Assembly: GCA_013180625.2 (NCBI GenBank)
Contig: SNVD02000326.1
Coordinates: 62,001 to 126,000, forward strand
Length of the DNA stretch: 64,000 nucleotides
Reading direction: 5' to 3'
Source of the DNA: Boswellia sacra
Taxonomy: Eukaryota > Streptophyta > Magnoliopsida > Sapindales > Burseraceae
In this document: positions 22,495 through 33,980 of the stretch, in pieces
Position numbering within the stretch: position 1 is the stretch's first letter
Layout of the letters: every line of letters begins with the position of its first letter
Position numbers and translations under genes: made by a program
The notes under the pieces: model-generated
What the model saw: only the letters and a program-made list of their open reading frames with translations
Databases searched by the model: none
Told to the model about the DNA's origin: nothing

Positions 22495-23113
22495 TCTTGA
22501 TCTTAAGGGATTGAATCAATTAAAGGCATATGCTTGGACATGTCTAGAATAAAAGATATACACTTGCATCCAAGTGCTCTTGGAAACATGCCTAACTTGA
22601 GATTCTTAAAGCTATACTGCTTAAACAACAAAGACAGCTGCAATAATGTGCATAGTTATGGGAAATTTGCTTTGACTAAGCTAACAAATCTTCACTAGCA
22701 TGGATTTCCATTACAATCACTTATGTCATCATTGCATCTAGACAATCTTGTTGCACTTGACCTGCCTCATAGCAATGTTAAGAAGCTTTGGCATGACTCC
22801 TAGGCAATTATGATATTTATAAACAGTCTTTACGTTGCAAATTTGTTGGTATCAAATATGCTAATAGAGTTAGGTGATTTGTTTTGTTTTCTTGCAGAAT
22901 GTTGCTAACTTGGAACACATTAACCTTAGCCACTGTAGGAAACTTTCCTATTATCCCAGACCTCTCAAAGGCCAAGAAGCTTGAGAGCTTGATTCTTCAA
23001 GGAAATAGAAGTTTGATTGAGATTCCCTCATCTATCTAGTATCTCAATAAGCTTGTTATCCTGAATCTAATTGACTGCAAAAGCTTACAATTCTTCCAAC
23101 TAGCATTCAAACG
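22495..23113 (+). pseudogene. TNL1 leucine-rich repeat exons
   Basis: The first exon reads IKGICLDMSRIKDIHLHPSA, MPNLRFLKLY and LDNLVALDLPHSNVKKLWHD, the TNL LRR entry, but with an in-frame stop in the LTNLH...HGFPLQ stretch. After a short intron comes NVANLEHINLSHCRKL and then LESLILQGNRSLIEIPSSI with another stop. The homology stops at TIKR (23112), where the copia LTR begins. The equivalent point in TNL2 is about 50214. Confidence 0.85.
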
Positions 23114-24154
23114 ATTAATAAATCGAACGATTTTTAATTTCTTGAACCAAAACTATAGTTTGAGAACAACTGAATAATTTTCAATAGATAATTCCCAGGA
23201 AAGACCAGAGGGTTGACAAACAGGTCTCACTTAAAACCTAACCTCCTTATACAAAATTTCTCTATAAGAAAATTCCTAGGAAAGATATGAAGGGGTCACA
23301 GTTGCTTCCTCTTCAAACCCAGTCTCTTTAGACAAAACTTCTCTATTTAGTTACGACCCAGTTGACACCAACAAGCTATAAAAGGTCCTTCACAAAAATA
23401 TCACACACACACACACACACACACATAAACAAATATAAGGTCAGAGCAATTTATATATTCAAACAAATAAAATTATATATATTACAACAATATATATATA
23501 TATCTAATTAGATTCTAACATGCCATCTAGTTATAAACCTTATATAAAGCAATAATCTGTTTTAAGTTTGTTATTAAATTTACTTGCATTATATAAGGAT
23601 AATATACAAAAATAATTTAATTTAACTTTAAAATAAAATTATCAATTGAAAGCTTGTCCTAATAATAGAAATGATCCGTCAAGACTCATGTATCACACGA
23701 TTTCTGTAAAATAGATTCGCCTTCTCTACTAGGTACTTAAGAATTCTACCAACGTCTGTCTTCTAGGATACAACAACAACCAGTAGCAAGAGAAGCACTA
23801 CTCTTCTACTTAAGTGAACTAGAAACACTTCAAACTCTATCACTCTAGAACTAGAAACTAAGAACTTAAGAAAGCAAGAGAGAAAGATTGCTTTTTTTGT
23901 GTATTTCATCACAAATAAAGAAATGTCTTCTTTATATAGGCCAAGGAAAATGTAACCTCGAAAACCATTTAATTTAAAAATTAATTTCATAGCCACCATT
24001 TCTATTCAATACGAATGAATTTTTCATGAGTTATAAAAGAAATTTGTAAATCAATTCATACGTTATAAAACAATTTCATTAAAACCATATTAAGTTACAA
24101 AATTAAATTTTACAACTTCTAAAGAATTTGAAACATCTCTATAATTTTCCAACA
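23114..24154 (-). repeat. 3' LTR of the TNL1 copia element
   Basis: Colinear with 28581-29621. It contains a CA repeat (about 23400-23424) and TA-rich tracts, and ends in TTCCAACA next to the polypurine tract. The first few bases of the LTR are missing at the TNL junction. Confidence 0.9.
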
Positions 24155-24765
24155 ATCCCCCACATAAATGAAATTGATTGAAAAACAAATGTATGCTTTG
24201 ACCTAGTGATAGAGTTCAACGATCAAAACCTGCATAGGATAGGTAGGTGTTACCCTTTGAACCTTCCGTTGTGAAAACATTTTTGCTTTACTGACAAATC
24301 AGTAAACATGATGTCTTTGAACTGTTCTGTCATTTATGTAAATGATGATATACTCCATAAAGGAATCTTTCTTGGAATTCTCAGTTCTCACTATTATGTT
24401 CGTTTTGGTCGTGAACATACCTTGATTATGCGAGAGTTTTTAAAAAATGGAGCCTTAAACAATTCTCTTAGAAGCAGCCTTATTTCATTCTCACATAAGT
24501 GATTTCTTATCAAAGAGCAACTCGCATTATTTCACTTGGATTTTTGACGGATAAGAGTCATTAAAAGCAATGTTAATCTTATCCTTACGGGCATCACTAT
24601 TTTCAGCATAGGAATGGATAAGAGGTTACCCCTCGTAGTAATCTATCTAAGTCTTTACAATTAGGTTATCCCTTTGAACCTAGATCTTAGGATCTCCGGT
24701 CAACTAGGTTGGGTTTCCTTTGTATTGACTCATTCTTTATTGGGCTTCAGTCCCATTCCTCTAGA

Positions 24766-27700
24766 TTATTTATCAACTAGCTCTCTATTTAACTCTTTGG
24801 TTAGCATATCTATAAGATTATCCTTAGACTTTACATAGTCTACAATGATAACTCCAGTTGAGAGCAGTTGCCTAATGGTATTATGTATATGACGAATATG
24901 TCTAGACTTACCATGATACATGTTACTCTGACCCCGTCTAACTGCAGATTGACTATCGCAATGTACACATATTGGCGGCACAGGCTTAGGCCAATTTGGA
25001 ATATCTTCTGAGAAATGATGTAGCCATTCAACCTCTTCACCACATTTATCTAAAGCTATAAACTTAGATTCCATAGTGGATCGGGCTATAGCTGTTTCTT
25101 CAGAAGATTTTTATGATACAGTAGCTCCAGCTAGTGTGAACATATATCCACTAGTAAACTTTGAGTCTTTTATATTAGATATCCAGTTTGCATCGTTGTA
25201 TCCCTTTAACACTGCAGGATATCTTGTATAATGTAGTCCATAGCTACGAGTATATCATAAGTACCTTGGTACTTTCATAACACCTTTCTAATGCTCAGCA
25301 CTTGGATTACTTGTGTATCTACTTAGTCTACTGACTATGTAGGCTATATCAGGTCTTGTACAACTCATCAAGTACATTTGACTATCGATCACTCTAGAGT
25401 ATTCTACTTGTGAAACACTCTTATCTTTATTCTTATACAGGTGTTGACTTAAGTTTATCGGTGTCCTAGACACTCCATAATCATCTTTGTTGAATTTTTC
25501 CAAAATCTTGTCTACGTAGTGTGACTGAGTAAGCACGAGTCCATCAGAAGTCCTTGTAATTTTAATTCCTAAAATTACATCAATTGGACCCTTATCTTTC
25601 ATGTCATATTTTGAATTCAATATATTTTAGGTAGATTTTATTATCTTATTATTACTACTAACAATGAGCATTTCATCAACATAAAGACACAAAATGACAT
25701 AACTATTTTCAGTATTTTTGACATAGACACATTTGTCACACTTATTGATTTTAAACCTATTTGCAAGCATCACACTGTCAAACTTTTCATGCCATTGTTT
25801 TAGTGCTTTCTTTAAGCCGTACAGAGACTTCACTAATTCACAGACTTTCTTTTCTTGTCCAGGAACAACAAACCCCTAAGGTTGTTCTGTATGGATCTCT
25901 TCATCTAAATCACCATTAAGAAATGCTATCTTTACATCCATTTGATGTACTTCAAGATTTCATAAAGTGACAATCGTAACTAATGGAATTTATTCTCGTC
26001 ACTAGAGAATATGTATCAAAGTAATCTAGGCCTTCTAGTTGCTTATAACCTTTGATAACAAGTCTATCCTTCTACTTGTCAATTGATCCATCTGCTTTCA
26101 TTTTCCTTTTGAAAATCCATTTAGAACCTACTGGTTTGCATCCCAGAGGAAGATCCACAAGTTCCCACGTATGGTTTTGCATTATGAAATCAATTTCACT
26201 CTTAATGGCTTCTTTTCACAAAGGTCCATCTAAAGAGCTCACAGCATCTTTAAAGCTTTGAGGTTCGCTTTCTAACATATAAACCAAAAAATATGGACTA
26301 AAGGATTTTTCCGTTCTCGCTCTTTTACTATGTCTAGGCTCATCTTCAATAACTTGTTCTTAGTCCTGACTATCCTCAGTGATAGCCTCATAAGTTTGTT
26401 TAGATGAACTTGGTCCTTCTTTGGATTTATACAGAAATCAATGTTCAAATAACGATGCATTTCTTCATTCCATTATTGTGTTTTTATGTATATTTAGGAT
26501 TTGTGACTCGTACATAAGAAACCGATAAGCACTGCTATTATGAGCATATCCTATGAAAATCCAATCAACTATTTTTGAACCTATTTTCACCTTTTTAGGC
26601 ATAGGTACCACCATTTTAGCAAGGCACCCTACACTCGTAAATATTTATAAGAAGGCTTTCTTCCTTTCCATAATTTATAAGGTGTCTTTTTCATCTTTCT
26701 AGCAGGGTACCTTATTTAAAAGGTAATTACTGACAAAATAGCTTCACCCCACATTAACTGAGGCAACCCAGAACTCAACAGCATTGCATTCATCATTTTT
26801 TTCAACGTATGATTTTTATGCTCAATAACTTCGTTTGACTAAGGCGAATAATGTGGCGTGACCTCATGTGTTATTCCATGTTGAACATAGAACTCACCGA
26901 AAGGTAATTCATACTCTTTACCATGGTTACTTCTAATCACCTTAATGTTCTTATTGGGTTGATTTTCAACCTCATTGTTATAGAGAATAAATGTCTCTAT
27001 TGCTTCATCCTTACTTTTCAATAAATACGTATAACAATTTTTATACTATCATCGACAAAAGTAATAAAATATTTATTGCAACCTCTTATTTAAACAAATT
27101 TCAAATCACAAATATCACTGTGAATTAAATCAAGGTGTTCAGTATTTTCTTCTACAGTTTGAAAAGATGACCTTGTCAATTTCGCCTCAGCATATGTTTC
27201 ACTCTTATGTATTAAATCAATTTGGAAAGCAGGATTATGATTTAAGTTAATTAATCTACGCAATGTATCATAATTAACACGTCCCAGTTTACCATGCCAT
27301 AAAAAGGAAGACTCAATCAAATAAGCAGAAGAACTAGCTTTATTGATTTTGGGCTTTACAGCTATTACATTAAGTTTAAACATACCCTTACTTTCATATC
27401 CCTTTCCAATATACATACCACCTTTGGTAAGTACAAATTTATCTGATTCAAAAACCAAGCGAATTCCATGCTTATTCAATAATGAACCAGACACTAACTT
27501 CTTACGGATTTTCGGTATATACATTACGTTATTTAGAGTCAACTCTTTCCCAGAGGTCATCTTCAGAACCACTTTCCCAGACCTTATACCTCAGATGTCG
27601 ATGAGTTACCAATGAAGAGCTTCTCACCATTCTTAATAGGCTCAAAGGTTGTGAATAGGCCTTTGTTAGAACAAAAATATTTTGTAGCTCTAATGTAAAT

Positions 27701-28564
27701 TCGTCATTCCTTTGGTTTAGTCCTAACTAGATTGACTTCAGAAGCAATCGTAGACAGGCTTAGCTCTGATACATCTTGTGTGATGTTGTCTAGCACATTT
27801 GATTCATTCTTTTTCTTCTTCAGAAATCAATGATCTGAAATCTTGTGACCCATCTTGTCACAGTTGAAACACTTCCCTTGGAACTTCTGCTTCTTGGAAA
27901 TTCCACCTTTAGACCCTAGCTTGGACCATTTATTCGACTTGCTCTTGTTTGCCTTAGAGCTTTGATCATGCGCCACTACATTAGCCTTCACCACTGCAGG
28001 AGTTGAACTTTTCTTCTCTGAGCCTCTGTTATCTTCTTCAACACGAAGTCTGACTACAAGCTATTCCATGTTCATCTTCTTTTTCTTATGCTTGAGGTAA
28101 TTCTTGAAATCCTTCCATGCAGAAGGTAGCTTCTCAATCACAGCTGCTACTTGAAAGTTTTCACTCAGAACCATCCTTTCAACATGAATCTCATGAAGGA
28201 TCTCTTGGATCTCTTGCACTTGACTTATCACAGTTTTGGTGTCCACCATCTTATAATCAAGAAGGAGGCTCACTACAAACTTTTTGGACCCAGCATCCTC
28301 AGTCTTATATTTCTTTTCTAAAGACTCCTATAATTCCTTAGTCGATTTTTTCTCAATATACATATTGTATAATGAGTCTGTCAAGCCATTCAAGACATCA
28401 TTACGACATAAGAGCATCTTTTGCCGCCACCTCTTGAAATTCAATCCACCGAATTTCTCCAAATTTTTATCATGGTTCACAGGAACCAGAACCGAAACCG
28501 AAACCGTTACAGCTGAGGCAGTAGCCATATTAAGTTGTTGAGAACCAGTCGTAACATCAGCCAT
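24766..28564 (-). pseudogene. gag-pol of the TNL1 copia element, decayed
   Basis: From the minus-strand start at 28564, gag reads MADVTTGSQQLN...KFGGLNFKRWRQKML and continues at 28061-28273. The zinc knuckle near 27860 reads CFNCDKMGHKISDH followed by a stop, so the last Cys is lost. GAG-pre-integrase is at 27090-27572 (LWHGKLGRVNYDTL). An integrase piece is at 26839-27021 (KVIRSNHGKEYE, HGITHEVTPHYSP). RT is at 25627-25833 with SLYGLKKALKQWHEKF and LYVDEMLIV, where the catalytic YVDD has become YVDE. Further RT is at 25288-25620 and RNase H at 24766-25074 (SKFIALDKCGEEVEWL, VHCDSQSAV). Many stops separate the blocks. Confidence 0.88.
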
Positions 28565-28580
28565 CTCAATAATAACTGAA

Positions 28581-29621
28581 ATTAATAAATCAAACGATTT
28601 TCAATTTCTTAAACCAAAATTATAGTTTGAGAACAACTGAATAACTTTCAATAGATAATTCCTAAGAAAGACTGAAGGGTTCGCAAACAGGTCCTACTTA
28701 AAACCCAACCTCCTTAGGCAACATTTCTTTTTAAGAAAATTCCTAAGAAAGACGTGGAGGGGTCACAGTTGCTTTAGCTTCAAACCGAGTCTCCTTAGAT
28801 AAAACTTCTCTGTGTAGTTACTATTCAACTGACACCAACAAACTATAAACAACATCACACCAAATATATATATCAACAAGTGTAAGGCAAGAGCAATTTA
28901 TATATTCAAACAAATAAAAATTATATATATTATAACAATATATATAAAATTAGATTCTAACATGCCACCTAGTTATAAACCGTATATAAAGCAAAATTTG
29001 ATTTAAGTTTGTTATAAAATTTAGTTGCATTATATAAGGATAACATACAAAAATAATTTAATTTAATTTTAAAATAAAATTACCAATTGAAAGCTTGTCT
29101 TAGTAATAGAAATGATCTGTCAAGGCTCGTATATCACACGATTTCCTTAAAACAGATTCGTCTTCTCCACTAGTTGCTTGAGAATTCTACCGGCATCTAT
29201 CTCCTAGGATACAACGATAACTAGTAGCAGGAGAAGCACTACTCTTCTACTTAAGCAAACTAGAAACACTTTAAAATCTATCACTCTAGAACTAGAAACT
29301 AAGAACTCTAGAAAGCAAGAGAGAAAACAAGCAAGAGAGAAAGATTACTTTTCTTTTTTTTTTTTTTTGCGTATTTCATAAATGAAGAAAGGTCCTCCTT
29401 CTATAGGCCAAGGAAAACGTAACCTCCAAATCCAGTTAATTCGAAAATTAAGTTTATAACCATCATTTCTAGTCAATACAAATTAATTTTTCATAAGTTA
29501 CAAATGAAATTTGTAAATCAATTCATAGGTTACAAAACAATTTCATTCAAACCATATTAAGTTACAAAATTAAATTTTGTAATTTCTAAAGAATTTGAAA
29601 CATCTCTTTAACTTTCCAACA
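28581..29621 (-). repeat. 5' LTR of the TNL1 copia element
   Basis: 1,041 bp, ending TTCCAACA at 29621, where TNL sequence resumes as AGGATTTCTTTG. It has a poly-T run at about 29350-29368 and otherwise aligns along its whole length with the other LTR, with many substitutions. Confidence 0.9.
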
Positions 29622-30004
29622 AGGATTTCTTTGTTCGTTGTATCTGCACGACCACAAGCAAAGATGGTGAGATGAAAGAGCACCTTGGTCTTTTGGATGC
29701 TTGGGATAGTGATGGGCGGGAATATGTTGGGTCAGATCATTTATTCCTGGGATATCATTTTTGTATGTGTGACCAAATAGATGATCGTTATATTCATTTA
29801 AACAATGAAAACAAGACGTCTATCGAATTCCATGTTAAGAGTCCTGATTGTGGAAGATTAGGATGTTGTGAGGTGATAACATGTGGTATCCATTTATTGT
29901 ATGCCCAAGATTGTGGAGCACCGGTAGCAGGATTGAGTAGAAGTTTTAAATTCGATGAAGAGGAAGAGGAACCACACTACAAGAGGTTGAAATTTTCCAA
30001 CTAA
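29622..30004 (+). pseudogene. TNL1 C-terminal C-JID exon, distal part
   Basis: Open from 29622 in the frame DFFVRCICTTTSKDGEM, then GLLDAWDSDG, FHVKSPDCGRLGCCEVITCG and HYKRLKFSN ending at TAA (30002-30004). C-JID is a jelly-roll domain after the LRRs that helps TNLs bind effectors. The upstream part of this exon (equivalent to 51101-51280 of TNL2) is missing. The surviving part has no stops. Confidence 0.88.
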
Positions 30005-30600
30005 ATAATAAAGAAAAAGCTTATAATGCATAAGATTGACTAAACAAAGTCTGTGTTATACGTCTCAATTTTCTTGATTTGTTTCATTTGTTAGCAACAC
30101 CACTCCCTTTACATGACTTGATAAATTGTCATCCATGCATTTCTTAAAAGGATAAATCATTAGCTTTCAATTTTGTATGACTTGAATTGTTGTGATTTTC
30201 TTTCATATCTTGTTTCTCCTTTTTCTCTCTGTTTTCTAGATTCCTCTAGATTCTCTGCTTGGTATCAAAGTTACTGATCAACATTATGGCTGAATCAAGG
30301 ACCAAAAATTTTCTTGCCAATGGGAGCTTAAAATCTTGAAGCTATCTCACACCTGCTTGCAATCCTTTATAGTAATCACAGGTCATCAAATTAGCTAGTC
30401 CAAAATATATCACTTCATTATGTTGATCATCTTTTAATGAGTAAGTTTGGCCACATTGTCAAAGTTCAGAGCTAATCTACGTTGTGCTTTTACGAAAAAA
30501 TGCTTTTATGGACTTGTGTTCTGCAAATAATTTCACACTATAACTTGATGTAGCACAGTTTCTTTAGATGCATGATTATTACCTCATTTATTATTTTATT
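30005..30600 (+). other. 3' flank of TNL1 and spacer
   Basis: The first about 170 bp match the flank of remnant A (2241-2400) and of TNL2. The similarity ends near 30175. TTGGTATCAAAG at about 30260 looks like a weak PBS but has no LTR partner. Confidence 0.5.
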
Positions 30601-31110
30601 TATTTATTATCACAATTATTGTGGGAAATCTAAAGTGCACAAGATCTTAACAAAAAATACAATGATAAAAAGGATGTCAATCCCATGAGGACTATTACCT
30701 ACTAACTATTGAAATTATTCTAGTTGTAAATTATATGAAAATTGAATAAAATGAAGGAAATTGAATTCAGAAAATGAAAACAAGTAAAATTAAATTAATA
30801 AGAATAAATTGACTAGCAATGAAAAAGTATAAAAATTCACCAATAAAAAGAAATACTGAGGCATCCAATTTCAACTACCTAATCCACTCTGAAATTCGAA
30901 CATGCAATCAATCAATTATCGTCCTATTTGACGATGAAATATTCTAATTTATATAAGATCTTCTCTCGAGTAGAATTAAAATTACCCACATACAATAACT
31001 CGCGATATGTCTATGTGAATTCAAAAATATACGAGCACATTAAGAATAATAATGTTTATTAATGCTCAATTTTGTTCGAGCCCAGTGGGTCAATGACAAA
31101 GAACCAAACA
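30600..31110. repeat. Unclassified dispersed repeat, copy 1
   Basis: This block shares its build with 32700-33330: a TCCCA(T/C)GAGGACT motif, an AT-rich stretch with AATAAAATGAA-like sequence, CCAATTTC...AATCCACTCT, then a long AT-rich part with ACCCA and TTAATGCTC-like motifs. I cannot place it in a named family. Most likely it is a transposable-element remnant. Confidence 0.4.
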
Positions 31111-31370
31111 AATCCAAATCTTATATGAAAAGTCCATGGCACTATAGTATAATAAGTATGGTACAAATAATAAAAAGCCTTTGAACTCTGAATCTGAAAG
31201 CCCAACATATAAAACTAGCTAGCATCTATCTGTAAGAGCACAAATTCTATCTGTAACAAATTCATTTTGACTATTTGAGCTATAATTCATGATATCTTGA
31301 AGCCTAGGGCCACATACCAGTTAACCCAATCTGAATCAGAAACTGTAGCCATTTTGTATATGATCTGAAC

Positions 31371-32000
31371 CTGATGTAGGCCAAGTGGACCTATGCCCAT
31401 GGGGCTCTTGGATGGGTTGTGGTTTGGTTGGCACAGTCAAGGAATATAAGGCCTATTGAGCCCAAGTTTTTAAACCCAAAGCCTACTTGAGAGGTATTTT
31501 GATCATTGGTAGTTGAGGCTAAAGGGGGAAGATGGTAAAAGGTCATTAAGATAGGTTTTATCTTTATTATCTTATATCATTTTATCCTAGCTAAAAACCC
31601 TAGCTTTTTATCTCATAATATTATCATCTTAATAATTGATGATAATTATATGACAATTATCACCTTTATCCTTATCCTAGTATAATTGACTTCAACTACA
31701 ACACTTACTTGTTCACTATAAAAGACGCAGCCATCACATTCATTGATCATCAATCAATTTCACAAACAAGATCTTAGTTTAAGACACACTCATATACACT
31801 GATCACATCATAGCAGTTGAATCCATTCCTTTTTACCTCAAGATCAATCCCGATACACTGCCTAAACGCATTCCTTCCCTCTGCTATGTCGTCAATCCAA
31901 GTCGAAGCATTATTATTCATACTAAAGTCAGTCCAAATACACCAAAGTCAGCCTTTGCAGCTCAAATTGTAGGGTATGAAAAGTTTTGTAGGCATTCTGT
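31371..32000 (+). repeat. Possible LTR remnant
   Basis: TGATGTAGGCCAAGTGGACC opens a block with an LTR promoter layout: an AT-rich upstream part, then TTCACTATAAAAGACGCAGCC (TATA near 31717) and a leader with CATTCATTGATCATCAATCA. No matching second LTR, PBS or target duplication was found. Confidence 0.35.
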
Positions 32001-32699
32001 CTCATTTCAAAATATACTCAATAGTTGTCCAATCACTCATACACCACCTATTTATGTTGTCATACTCGAAACTGTGGTATGATCATTCCTTCTAAGGGTC
32101 CAAGTCGAATGGGTATCCAAAACCGAGTTCTTTAGTTGTTTGTTTTTATTCTTTACTAGCAAAGACGGAAACATTCTAGTCAATCATCTATCCCAGTCTA
32201 TCTATAGCTAAAGTCATATCTGTCTAGATCCTGTCATCATAGAATCAATCTATCAGTTACTATCACTCATATTTCTATTTGCTCCCTTCGCCACTCTTCC
32301 TCTAGGAATCCTCGATCTGTTTTCTTATATACAATAGCCATTATATATCTATAACACGGTGCTTCCTGATCAATTGGTGATTTCGAGGCAATGTGGACTA
32401 GCTCCTCGAATCCAAGTAAAAGTCTTGTGGCAGGTATTCTAGGCATTTCCTTGTTTTGCTGTAAAACAAGACACATCAATATTTCATACAAAAGTCACAC
32501 AAATCACGTTGGCACATTCATGTCTTTGTTCAATTTATGGCATTTATCACAAGAAGCTAAATTACATGCATCATCTCTCGAGTCAACATGCACAACAAAT
32601 CATTCAACTGTTGGCTAGATAGTTGAAAGCATTAAACTCAATAATATATACTTAAAAAGGAATGTTAAAATTAAGATTACATTGAAATAAAATTCAGAA
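32001..32699. other. Spacer, no gene seen
   Basis: No frame, repeat or family was recognised. Short open frames at 32267-32618 lie on both strands and look non-coding. Confidence 0.4.
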
Positions 32700-33980
32700 T
32701 TGTCATGCAGATGTAGCCTGTTGCAAAAAATCCGTAAGCATACAGAATCTTTACAAGTAATAAAGTGAAAGTACAGATATCGTTCCCACGAGGACTGTCG
32801 TTACTAATTACCAAAATTTTATTAACTTTATTTAAAATAAAAAGAATCGAAATTGAGATTTGATTGTAAGGAGATTAAATAGAAAATTAACACTAAGAAA
32901 ATGCAGTCACGAAACTAAAAAGAGAATATAATGACACAACACTCTAGGGTACCAATTTCACCGAAATTAATCCACTCTATTCTTATTAAATACTATAATA
33001 CTGGCCTTATTCCTAATTGTTGCCAATCGATTTCACTAATGTAATTGTTATTCTTTCTCAAGCAATAACAATGTATATTAATAGATTAGAATCGTATCTG
33101 TGTCTCATATAACTCACTATTAATACCCATTAAGCACAAGAAATCAATAAGATTTTGCACAAACCACAATAATATCTCTATCTCATGTTGATTTATGGCA
33201 AAATAATTAGGGACTAATATGCACATCACTTCTCAGTCTCAATTCATATCTCAAATTATGCAAAAGTTGATAAGGCTTTCACAAGCATTAAGCATACAAT
33301 TAAATTGCTTAAACAATAATGGAACAAATAACTAATATATTGAATCCAATTAACTAGAATATCATAATTTGGCTACATCTTGACACTAGAAAATAGAACT
33401 TAATTCATACTAAAAAATATACACACGACAAACATAATTAAAAGAAGAGGGAAAAAAGAAAACTAAATTGTTGGAGGCAAATCTGGTGACTATGGACTTC
33501 CGGCACCAAAAACCATCGCGCTAATGGCCACAGGAGGAGAGAGAGTTTCTCTCTCTAAAGGGTGAAGGGTTCTTCTCCTGAATGGGAGATTGCTCAAAAC
33601 GAAGGAAAATGCCTTATTTAGAGGCTGGGGGCAAAATACAAGAATTTAAAGTTTCAACTTAGGGGGTCAACTGTAAATTTCTAAAATTCTATGGTGCCCC
33701 GCAATACTGCAAAATTACAATTTTACCCTTTTATACAAAAATACACATAACTTCTCATACAGAACTCCGATTGACGAACTGTAAACTCTCTCAGAAAGTA
33801 AACTTCTGGGGTTTTCCAACGGTATATCACATGAACTCTAATTCGTTACAGATCGGTATAGAAAAATCCAAGAAGTTGACAGACCATTTAAGGATAGCGA
33901 CTGTAATTGCTCAAATTGCTGTGCTTTTGCTTGCAAATTCTCCACATTCATACTTCAATGTTATTTAACCAACACAAATA
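32700..33980. repeat. Unclassified dispersed repeat, copy 2 with extended 3' part
   Basis: TCGTTCCCACGAGGACTGTC (32783-32802) and CACTCTAGGGTACCAATTTC, then AATCCACTCTATTC, parallel the block at 30600-31110. It continues with a less AT-rich section (33470-33620) containing GAGAGAGAGTTTCTCTCTCT and further unassigned sequence. It looks like a decayed retroelement end, but this is not proven. Confidence 0.4.

Larger units (their letters stand above)
23114..29621 (-). mobile_element. Copia retrotransposon with 1,041 bp LTRs inserted in TNL1
   Basis: Direct LTRs at 23114-24154 and 28581-29621 each span 1,041 bp. A polypurine tract (reverse of ATCCCCCAC, 24155-24163) lies next to the left LTR. 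The body holds a decayed gag-pol on the minus strand. I see no standard tRNA-Met primer binding site: the gag start is only about 15 bp from the right LTR. The right LTR appears to begin TGAA (28577), but those bases are missing from the left LTR. The TNL sequences at the two junctions are not adjacent in TNL2, and no target duplication is present. Confidence 0.88.
14725..30004 (+). pseudogene. TNL1: TIR-NB-ARC-LRR resistance-gene pseudogene spread over 15 kb
   Basis: In order: TIR start (14725), NB-ARC pieces (15299-15440 and 17365-18241), the exon end after the MHD motif (21295-21375), LRR pieces (22495-23113) and the C-JID tail (29622-30004). TNL proteins are cytoplasmic or nuclear immune receptors: the TIR domain signals through NADase activity, NB-ARC is the nucleotide switch and LRRs sense effectors. 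This copy has a deleted TIR, many stops, and a TRIM, a hAT element, a solo LTR and a copia element inside it. About 1.07 kb of LRR and C-JID sequence present in TNL2 is missing at the copia junction. It cannot encode a receptor. Confidence 0.92.
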
